From: VBDM01 sp035519135
GTDB taxonomy: Bacteria; Pseudomonadota; Gammaproteobacteria; Burkholderiales; SG8-39
Direction of reading: 5' to 3'
NCBI GenBank assembly: GCA_035519135.1
Contig: DATIWX010000025.1
Location: 1 to 13,369, forward strand
Length of the DNA: 13,369 bases
Below are positions 8,501 to 13,369 of the stretch, piece by piece; position 1 is the first letter of the stretch, and every line of letters begins with the position of its first letter. A program made the translations under genes and the position numbers. The notes beneath the pieces were generated by a model, which made no database searches, was not told the DNA's origin, and worked only from the letters and a program-made list of their open reading frames with translations.

Positions 8501-9247
8501 GTCCGCTTCCGCGACGTGCAGGCGCAGCCGAGGAAGATCATCTCCTCTCCCACCTGGTCCGGAATCGAGTCGGAGCAGGTCTCCTACAACGCCGGCTACA
8601 CCAACGTGCACGAGCTGATTCCCTGGCGCACGCTGACCGGCCGCCAGCAGCTCTACCAGGACCATCCGTGGATGCGCGCCTTCGGCGAGACGCTGTGCGT
8701 CTACCGGCCGCCGGTGGACACGAAGACCGTGCGGCCGATCCTCGGCAAGCGCGCGAACGGCAACCCGGAAGTCGTGCTCAACTTCATCACCCCCCACCAG
8801 AAGTGGGGCATCCACTCGACCTACACCGACAACCTGCTGATGCTGACGCTGTCGCGCGGCGGGCCGATCGTGTGGATCTCGGAGACCGACGCGAAGAAAG
8901 CGGGTATCGCCGACAACGACTGGATCGAGGCCTACAACCTCAACGGCGCGCTCACCGCGCGCGCGGTGGTGAGCCAGCGCGTGCCCGAGGGCATGGTGCT
9001 CATGTACCACGCGCAGGAGAAGATCGTGAACACGCCTGGCTCGGAGATCACCAAGACCCGCGGCGGCATACACAACTCGGTGACCCGCACCTGCCCGAAG
9101 CCTACCCACATGATCGGCGGCTATGCGCAGCAGAGCTACGGCTTCAACTATTACGGCACGGTGGGTTCGAACCGCGACGAGTTCGTCATCGTGCGCAAGA
9201 TGGCCAAGGTGGATTGGATGGACGCGCCCGCGAAGGAGCACGCATGA
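5543..9247 (+). CDS. narG: Respiratory nitrate reductase, catalytic alpha subunit (Mo-bisMGD)
   Basis: NarG reduces nitrate to nitrite on the cytoplasmic face of the membrane, taking electrons from NarH. Length (1234 residues; E. coli 1247) and sequence fit a full-length protein. The FS0 [4Fe-4S] ligands are His50, Cys54, Cys58 and Cys93 (THGVNCTGSC and RGCSRGAS). The molybdenum-binding Asp is Asp222 in FYDWYCDLPPASP. Strongly conserved blocks such as WGEQTDVPESADWYNS and WGSNVPQTRTPDAH follow. The C-terminal molybdopterin-dinucleotide-binding domain is intact (about residues 1075-1225, with VTRTCPKPTHMIGGYAQQS). There is no twin-arginine export signal, so this is the membrane-anchored cytoplasmic-facing Nar enzyme, not the periplasmic Nap type. 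Start: GGAG at 5532-5535, 7 bases upstream. The stop overlaps the narH start. Confidence 0.98.
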   Translation: MSHFLDRLKFLTATTEKFSGGHGEVRREDRTWEDAYRARWQHDKIVRSTHGVNCTGSCSWKIYVKGGIVTWETQQTDYPRTRPDMPNHEPRGCSRGASYSWYLYSGNRLKYPMVRSPLLKLWRELRKSSDPVGAWRAIVENPIVGSGAAAGYKKQRGLGGFLRSSWDEVNEIVAAANVYTIKRYGPDRIIGFSPIPAMSMVSYAAGSRYLSLIGGVSMSFYDWYCDLPPASPMTWGEQTDVPESADWYNSTFIMMWGSNVPQTRTPDAHFMTEARYKGTKIVSIFPDYAEGAKFGDLWLHPKQGTDAALAMAMGHVVLTEYHAKDKSQYFREYCRQYTDMPMLVRLTKQGDRYVPERFLRCSDLADKMGESNNPDWKTVCFDEASGGLAVPLGSIGFRWGEKGKWNLEEKDAKGTAIRPRLSLVDTKDEVAAVAFPYFGGIAHEHFESNEQSDVLIRKVPAKKVGEHLVATVYDLLLANYGVGVAKSFDDDVPYTPAWQEKITGVPRAQVVTVARQFADNADKTHGKSMVIIGAGMNHWYHMDMNYRAIINLLAMCGCTGQSGGGWAHYVGQEKLRPQTGWTALAFALDWARPPRQMNSTSFFYAHTDQWRYEKLSVAEILSPLADAKRYSGSLIDFNVRAERMGWLPSAPQLQRNPLEIGKEAARAGIDAKEYVVQQLKGGKLRMSCEDPDHPDNFPRNLFVWRSNLLGSSGKGHEYFLKHLLGTTHGVQGKDLGESGGQKPEEVAWREASAEGKLDLLVTLDFRMSTTCLYSDIVLPTASWYEKNDLNTSDMHPFIHPLSAAVDPVWQSRSDWEIYKGIAKKFSEIAAHHLGVEKDVVLTPLMHDTPGELGQAFDVRDWKKGECEPLPGRTMPAITVIERDYPNTYKRFTALGPLMSKVGNGGKGIAWNTQHEVELLGSLNYKVTEDGPTKGLPKIETDIDACEVILALAPETNGEVAVKAWAALSEATGREHGHLAKPREDDKVRFRDVQAQPRKIISSPTWSGIESEQVSYNAGYTNVHELIPWRTLTGRQQLYQDHPWMRAFGETLCVYRPPVDTKTVRPILGKRANGNPEVVLNFITPHQKWGIHSTYTDNLLMLTLSRGGPIVWISETDAKKAGIADNDWIEAYNLNGALTARAVVSQRVPEGMVLMYHAQEKIVNTPGSEITKTRGGIHNSVTRTCPKPTHMIGGYAQQSYGFNYYGTVGSNRDEFVIVRKMAKVDWMDAPAKEHA

Positions 9248-10779
9248 AGATCCGCGCCCAGATCGCGATGGTCCTCAACCTCGACAAGTGCATCGGCTGC
9301 CACACCTGCTCCGTGACCTGCAAGAACGTCTGGACCAGCCGCCCCGGGATGGAATACGCCTGGTTCAACAACGTCGAGACCAAGCCCGGCATCGGCTATC
9401 CCAAGGACTGGGAGAACCAGGAGCGCTGGAAGGGCGGCTGGACGAGGAACGGCAACGGCAGGATCCGGCCGAAACAGGGCGGCAAGCTCGCGGTCCTCTC
9501 CAAGATCTTCGCCAATCCGCACCTGCCCGAGATCGACGATTACTACGAGCCCTACACCTTCGACTACGAGCATCTGCACGATGCGCCGAGGATGGAAGCG
9601 GCGCCGGTGGCGCGGCCGCGCTCGCTGATCACCGGCCAGCGGATGGAGAAGATCGAGTGGGGCCCCAACTGGGAGGAGATCCTCGGCGGGGAGTTCTCCA
9701 AGCGCTCCCAGGACAAGAACTTCGACGACATTCAGAAGGAAATCTACGGCGAGTTCGAGAACACCTTCATGATGTACCTGCCGAGGCTGTGCGAGCATTG
9801 CCTCAACCCCACCTGCGTCGCCTCCTGCCCCTCGGGCTCGATCTACAAGCGCGAGGAGGACGGCATCGTCCTCATCGACCAGGACAAGTGCCGCGGCTGG
9901 CGCATGTGCGTCTCGGGCTGCCCGTACAAGAAGATCTACTTCAACTGGCACAGCGGCAAGGCCGAGAAGTGCATCTTCTGCTACCCGCGCATCGAGGCCG
10001 GCCAGCCGACGGTGTGCTCGGAGACCTGCGTCGGGCGCATTCGCTACCTGGGCGTGCTGCTGTACGACGCCGACGGCATCGAGCGCGCGGCGAGCGTCGA
10101 GGATCCCAAGGAGCTGTACCGGGCGCAGCTCGGGCTGTTCCTCGACCCGAACGACCCGCAAGTGATCGAGCAGGCGCGCAAGGACGGCGTGCCCGACAAC
10201 TGGCTCGAGGCCGCGAAGGCCTCGCCCGCCTACAAGATGGCGGTGGACTGGAAGGTCGCCTTCCCGCTGCACCCCGAGTACCGCACGCTGCCCATGGTCT
10301 GGTACGTGCCGCCGCTCTCGCCGATCAGCGCCGCCGCCAACAGCGGACAGCTCGGCGCCAACGGCGAGATCCCCGACGTATCGCAGCTGCGCATTCCGCT
10401 CAGGTACCTCGCCAACCTGCTCACCGCCGGCGACGAGGCGCCGGTGAAGCTCGCGCTGGAGCGGATGCTGGCGATGCGCGCCTACATGCGCTCGCTCCAC
10501 GTGGAGAAGCGCAGCAACGCCACCGTGCTGCAGCAGGTGGGCTTGAGCGTGGCGCAGGTCGAGGACATGTACCGCTATATGGCGATCGCGAACTACGAAG
10601 ACCGCTTCGTGATCCCGACCTCGCACCGCGAGCAGGCGGAAGACGCCTATGACCTGCGCGGCGCGTGCGGATTCTCCTTCGGCAACGGCTGCTCCGAAGG
10701 AACCTCCGAGACGAGCCTGTTCGGCGGCAAGAAGCGCGTCATTCCCCTGAAGGCGCTGAGCGCCAAGGCGGATTCGTGA
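9244..10779 (+). CDS. narH: Respiratory nitrate reductase, iron-sulfur beta subunit
   Basis: NarH wires electrons from the NarI hemes to NarG through three [4Fe-4S] clusters and one [3Fe-4S] cluster. The 511 residues (E. coli 512) carry all expected ligands: Cys16, 19, 22, 26; Cys183, 186, 191, 195; Cys216, 222, 226; and Cys243, 246, 258, 262. Trp219 in CRGWRMC occupies the position normally held by a cysteine, which is the hallmark of the [3Fe-4S] cluster site (Trp220 in E. coli). The start ATG overlaps the narG stop (ATGA), with AAGGAG at 9233-9238 five bases upstream. The same frame runs open far back through narG, but homology to NarH begins exactly at this Met (MKIRAQIAMVLNLDKCIGC), so the upstream extension is not coding. 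Confidence 0.98.
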   Translation: MKIRAQIAMVLNLDKCIGCHTCSVTCKNVWTSRPGMEYAWFNNVETKPGIGYPKDWENQERWKGGWTRNGNGRIRPKQGGKLAVLSKIFANPHLPEIDDYYEPYTFDYEHLHDAPRMEAAPVARPRSLITGQRMEKIEWGPNWEEILGGEFSKRSQDKNFDDIQKEIYGEFENTFMMYLPRLCEHCLNPTCVASCPSGSIYKREEDGIVLIDQDKCRGWRMCVSGCPYKKIYFNWHSGKAEKCIFCYPRIEAGQPTVCSETCVGRIRYLGVLLYDADGIERAASVEDPKELYRAQLGLFLDPNDPQVIEQARKDGVPDNWLEAAKASPAYKMAVDWKVAFPLHPEYRTLPMVWYVPPLSPISAAANSGQLGANGEIPDVSQLRIPLRYLANLLTAGDEAPVKLALERMLAMRAYMRSLHVEKRSNATVLQQVGLSVAQVEDMYRYMAIANYEDRFVIPTSHREQAEDAYDLRGACGFSFGNGCSEGTSETSLFGGKKRVIPLKALSAKADS

Positions 10780-11429
10780 AGACCTATCTCGCGCTGTCGG
10801 CCCTGCTGTCGCACCCCGAGCCCGCGCTCATCGAGGGGCTCGGCGAGGTCGGCGCGGCGCTCGACGCGGAAGCGCTGCTGCCGCGCGCGGCGCGGCGCGA
10901 GGTCGAGGCGCTGATCGGCGAGCTCGCGAGCGGCGATCTCTACGACCTGCAGGAGCGCTACGTGTCGCTGTTCGACCGCAGCCGTGCCTTGTCGCTGCAC
11001 CTCTTCGAGCACGTGCACGGCGAATCGCGCGACCGCGGCCAGGCGATGGTCGACCTGCTCGCGGCGTACGCCAGGCGCGGCGTGCGCGTGGCCGGCAGCG
11101 AGCTTCCGGACTACCTTCCGGCGTTCCTGGAATTCCTTTCGCTCGCCCCGCCCGGCGAGGCGCAGGGCCTGCTGGCGGAGACTGCGGACATCCTCCGCGG
11201 CCTGGGCGATCGGCTCGCCGAACGCGGCAGCCGCTATTCGGCCGTGTTCGCCGCGCTGCTCGCCATCGCCGGTGAGCCGGGGCTGGCGAAGAAGCTCGCC
11301 GCGGCGCCTTCCGGGACGGAGGATCTGACGCTGCTGGATCGCGAATGGAAGGACCCGGAAGTCGGCTTCGGCGGCCCGGAGGGCGGGCCGCAGCCGGTGC
11401 AGTTCTACCCCAGGAGGACGCCGGCATGA
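10776..11429 (+). CDS. narJ: Nitrate reductase assembly chaperone (delta subunit)
   Basis: NarJ is a cytoplasmic chaperone that binds apo-NarG, allows molybdenum cofactor insertion and keeps the NarGH complex off the membrane until mature. It is not part of the final enzyme. The protein has 217 residues (E. coli 236) and is mostly helical. It carries the family block at about 62-95 (YVSLFDRSRALSLHLFEH, then HGESRDRGQAMVDLL). The C-terminal tail is polar and Gly/Pro-rich. The start is GTG at 10776, overlapping the narH stop as GTGA, with AAGG at 10765-10768 seven bases upstream. An in-frame ATG at 10665 would add 37 residues lying inside narH without homology, so it is rejected. Similarity begins at the GTG (KTYLALSALLSHPEP). 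Confidence 0.95.
   Translation: MKTYLALSALLSHPEPALIEGLGEVGAALDAEALLPRAARREVEALIGELASGDLYDLQERYVSLFDRSRALSLHLFEHVHGESRDRGQAMVDLLAAYARRGVRVAGSELPDYLPAFLEFLSLAPPGEAQGLLAETADILRGLGDRLAERGSRYSAVFAALLAIAGEPGLAKKLAAAPSGTEDLTLLDREWKDPEVGFGGPEGGPQPVQFYPRRTPA
11412..11417 (+). promoter_or_regulatory. Strong ribosome binding site of narI inside narJ
   Basis: AGGAGG, a near-perfect Shine-Dalgarno sequence, lies 8 bases before the narI ATG and within the last narJ codons. It is the strongest such site in the operon and may raise synthesis of the membrane subunit independently of coupling. Confidence 0.7.
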
Positions 11430-12115
11430 GCGACTTCGTGCATCAGCTGCTCTTCGGCATCTACCCGTACGCCTGTCTCGCCGTGTTCCTGCTCGGGTCG
11501 CTGCTGCGCTTCGAGCGCGAGCAGTACACCTGGAAAAGCGATTCGTCGCAGATGCTGCGCACGGGGCAGCTGCGCTGGGGCTCCAATCTCTTCCACATCG
11601 GCATCCTGATGCTGTTCTTCGGGCATCTCATCGGGCTGCTCATGCCAGCGGACCTCTATCACGCATTGGGCCTGTCGACCGAAGCCAAGCAGATGCTCGC
11701 CATCGTTGCAGGCGCCATCTTCGGCACCATGTGCCTCCTGGGCCTGGTCCTGCTCGTGCACCGGCGGCTCGCCGAGGCGCGCATCCGCGCCACCTCGACG
11801 CCGATGGACATCTTCATCCTGCTCTGGATCCTGGCGACGCTGCTCCTCGGGCTGGTCTCGATACTATTTTCGCTGCAGCACCGCGAAGGCGGCGTCATGC
11901 TCGTGCTCGCCCAGTGGGCGCAGCACATCGCGACTTTCCGCGGCGGCGCCGCCGACTTCATCCGCGAAGTCCCGTGGATCTACAGGGTGCACCTGTTCTT
12001 CGGGTTGACGGTGTTCCTCCTGTTTCCGTTCTCGCGCCTGGTGCACGTCTGGAGCGGCTTCGCCGCCGTGGGCTACCTGGCGCGCGCCTACCAGATCGTG
12101 CGCCCGAGAGGCTAG
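11426..12115 (+). CDS. narI: Respiratory nitrate reductase, diheme cytochrome b gamma subunit
   Basis: NarI anchors NarGH to the inner membrane, oxidises quinol on the periplasmic side and passes electrons inward through two b hemes, generating proton motive force. The 229 residues (E. coli 225) form five hydrophobic segments, at about 3-28, 51-73, 88-112, 127-150 and 185-206. The four heme ligands align with the E. coli set: His57 and His67 in the second segment, His189 and His207 in the fifth (E. coli H56, H66, H187, H205). The start overlaps the narJ stop (ATGA), preceded by AGGAGG. The stop (TAG) lies only 5 bases before the GTG start of the next gene. Confidence 0.97.
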   Translation: MSDFVHQLLFGIYPYACLAVFLLGSLLRFEREQYTWKSDSSQMLRTGQLRWGSNLFHIGILMLFFGHLIGLLMPADLYHALGLSTEAKQMLAIVAGAIFGTMCLLGLVLLVHRRLAEARIRATSTPMDIFILLWILATLLLGLVSILFSLQHREGGVMLVLAQWAQHIATFRGGAADFIREVPWIYRVHLFFGLTVFLLFPFSRLVHVWSGFAAVGYLARAYQIVRPRG

Positions 12116-12120
12116 AGGCC

Positions 12121-12753
12121 GTGGAATCCACGCCGCAAAGTCTCGACGACGTGAGAGCGCTGCTGCTCAAGCGGGCCTCCGAGCTCGGGATCGCGACGGG
12201 ATCCGACGACGAGGTGCTCGAGCGGCTGCTCGATCTCGAAGTGAAGACGCCCGAGCCGACCGGCGAGGAGTGCCGCCGCTACTACGAGCGCAACCGCGCC
12301 CGGTTCAGCGCCGGCGATCTGGCCGAGGCGAGCCACATCCTGCTCGCCATCACGCCGCGCGTCCCGCCGGGAGCCTTGCGCGCCAAGGCGGCCGGGGTGC
12401 ATGCCATGGCGACGCAGGATCCTTCGCGCTTTGCTGAGCTCGCCGCGCAGTACTCGAACTGCCCGTCCGCCGCGCAGGGCGGCTCGCTCGGGCAGGTCGG
12501 CCGCGGCGACACCGTTCCGGAGTTCGAGGCCGCGCTGTTCGCGGACGCCCGGCTCGGCGTGCTGCCCGACCTCGTTACCACGCGCCACGGGTTTCACGTG
12601 GTGCTCGTCGCGCGCCGCATCGCCGGCCGCACCGTGCCGTTCGAGGAGGCGCGCGCCGCGATCGAAGCCTTCCTGCGCGAGCGCTCCACCGAGCGCGCTG
12701 TCGCGCAATACCTGCAGATACTCGCCGGGGGCGCGTCGCCGCTGGTGCAGTAG
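12121..12753 (+). CDS. Cytoplasmic parvulin-type (PpiC/NifM-like) peptidyl-prolyl isomerase
   Basis: This 210-residue protein has a helical N-terminal part (about 1-65) and a parvulin domain (about 66-167). Motifs visible are ASHILL with His72, YSNCPSAAQGGSLG with Cys114, GDTVPEFEAALF and TRHGFHVV with His159. These match the two active-site histidines and the active-site cysteine of parvulins. There is no signal peptide or membrane segment, so unlike SurA or PrsA it should act in the cytoplasm. The GTG at 12121 is chosen because it has GAGAGG nine bases upstream (12106-12111) and because the frame further up lies inside narI. A PpiC-type gene also follows narI in Pseudomonas aeruginosa (recalled as PA3871), so the link with nar is recurrent. 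A folding role for NarG, NarH or NarJ is plausible but unproven here. Confidence 0.9.
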   Translation: MESTPQSLDDVRALLLKRASELGIATGSDDEVLERLLDLEVKTPEPTGEECRRYYERNRARFSAGDLAEASHILLAITPRVPPGALRAKAAGVHAMATQDPSRFAELAAQYSNCPSAAQGGSLGQVGRGDTVPEFEAALFADARLGVLPDLVTTRHGFHVVLVARRIAGRTVPFEEARAAIEAFLRERSTERAVAQYLQILAGGASPLVQ

Positions 12754-12767
12754 CGCAGTTTGCTGCG
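12754..12767 (+). promoter_or_regulatory. Small hairpin next to the ribosome site of the SDR gene
   Basis: CGCAG-TTTG-CTGCG forms a 5-bp stem directly after the parvulin stop. Its last base touches the GGAG ribosome site at 12767-12770. With no T-run it is unlikely to terminate transcription; it could slightly modulate translation or simply be chance. Confidence 0.25.
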
Positions 12768-12778
12768 GAGAAACGACG

Positions 12779-13369
12779 ATGAAGCTGGCTGGAAAGGTTG
12801 CAGCCATCACGGGCGGGGCGCGCGGGATCGGACACGCGACCGCCGTCAAGTTCGCCGCCGAGGGTGCCCGGGTTGCGGTATGCGACGTCAATCCGGAGCT
12901 GACCCGGCAGGCGCTCGCCGACATACGGTCCAAAGGCGGCGAGGCCGAGGGCTATACGGTCGACGTGACCAGCAAGGAGCAGATCGCCGCGATGGTAAAG
13001 AGCGTCATGGCGAAGTGGGGGCGGATCGATTGCGTCGTCAACAACGCCGGCATCGTCATGGACGCGCAGCTGAAGAACATGACCGACGAGCAGTTCGACA
13101 AGGTGATCGACATCAACCTGAAAGGCGTCTACAACTGCACGCGGGCGGTCGTCGACATCATGCTCGCTCAGCAATCGGGCGTCATTCTCACCACTTCCTC
13201 GATCGTCGGCCTGTACGGCAACTTCGGGCAGACCAACTACGCGGCGAGCAAGTTCGCGGTGATCGGCATGACCAAGACCTGGGCGCGCGAGCTCGGGCGA
13301 AAAGGCATCCGCGCGGTGGCCGTGTGTCCGGGCTTCGTCGCGACGCCGATCCTCAGGCAGATGCCGGAG
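12779..13369 (+). CDS. Short-chain dehydrogenase/reductase, FabG/PhaB-like (3' end outside window)
   Basis: The first 197 residues of a classical SDR are present, out of about 245 expected; the gene runs off the window. The Rossmann motif is TGGARGIG at 11-18 and NNAG is at 88-91. The catalytic tetrad is Asn113, Ser141, Tyr154 and Lys158 (SSIVGLYGNFGQTNYAASK). The pattern GNFGQTNYAASK is typical of 3-oxoacyl-ACP/acetoacetyl-CoA reductases, so the likely reaction is reversible reduction of a 3-oxoacyl thioester, possibly feeding PHA synthesis. Asp36 at the end of the second strand (VCDVN) is a feature of SDRs that favour NAD(H) over NADP(H). Start: GGAG at 12767-12770, 8 bases before the ATG. 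The gap after the parvulin gene is 25 bases, so it may be co-transcribed with nar. FabG-type proteins are hard to assign to one substrate by sequence. Confidence 0.88.
   Translation, partial: MKLAGKVAAITGGARGIGHATAVKFAAEGARVAVCDVNPELTRQALADIRSKGGEAEGYTVDVTSKEQIAAMVKSVMAKWGRIDCVVNNAGIVMDAQLKNMTDEQFDKVIDINLKGVYNCTRAVVDIMLAQQSGVILTTSSIVGLYGNFGQTNYAASKFAVIGMTKTWARELGRKGIRAVAVCPGFVATPILRQMPE

Noticed and set aside
5978..9241. Very long open frame on the minus strand (over 1000 codons) opposite narG
   Set aside because: It mirrors narG codon periodicity in G+C-rich DNA. The translation is rich in Arg, His, Val and Leu with no recognisable domain, and narG beneath it is unmistakable.
6754..9243. 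Plus-strand open frame running through narG into the narH frame
   Set aside because: NarH homology starts exactly at 9244 with its own ribosome site; the upstream part is an arginine-rich out-of-frame reading of narG.
11731..12120. Upstream extension of the parvulin gene frame into narI
   Set aside because: The extra translation is an out-of-frame reading of narI without parvulin similarity; the GTG at 12121 with GAGAGG upstream fits better.

Overview
The window is a G+C-rich (roughly two-thirds G+C by eye), gene-dense stretch read entirely from the plus strand. Gene content and protein similarities suggest a denitrifying or nitrate-respiring proteobacterium, most likely a betaproteobacterium. 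The class I-type PHA synthase, the phasin, the narK1-narK2-narGHJI order and the downstream parvulin gene all fit that group. The assignment rests on recalled family patterns, not on a search. No RNA genes, mobile elements, CRISPR arrays or attachment sites were seen.

Positions 1-2498 carry a polyhydroxyalkanoate (PHA) module: a PHA synthase whose true start may lie just upstream of the window, a phasin-family granule protein, and a small very acidic protein of unknown function that overlaps the phasin by 4 bases. A 163-base gap follows (2499-2661). It holds a strong hairpin without a T-tract and a near-consensus FNR/ANR/DNR-type site, TTGAC-N4-ATCAA. This is the clearest regulatory signal in the window and is placed to switch on the nitrate genes when oxygen falls.

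Positions 2662-12115 are a complete respiratory nitrate reductase operon. Two distinct NarK transporters are followed by NarG (Mo-bisMGD catalytic subunit), NarH (Fe-S subunit), NarJ (assembly chaperone) and NarI (membrane diheme cytochrome b). All cofactor ligands that can be checked by eye are present. The G/H, H/J and J/I junctions are 4-base ATGA or GTGA overlaps, so the enzyme subunits are probably translationally coupled. Nitrate enters through NarK, is reduced on the cytoplasmic side by NarG with electrons passed from quinol through NarI and NarH, and nitrite leaves through NarK2.

At 12121-12753 a cytoplasmic parvulin-type prolyl isomerase follows narI closely. The window ends inside a short-chain dehydrogenase of the FabG/PhaB type. 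Its flavour (acyl-chain or PHA precursor reduction) returns to the theme of the first module, so the nitrate operon appears to sit between PHA-related genes. The most unusual points are the NarK2 protein, which carries an apparent two-helix insertion in its central loop (about 14 instead of 12 membrane segments), the small acidic partner of the phasin, and the PHA/nitrate gene arrangement itself.
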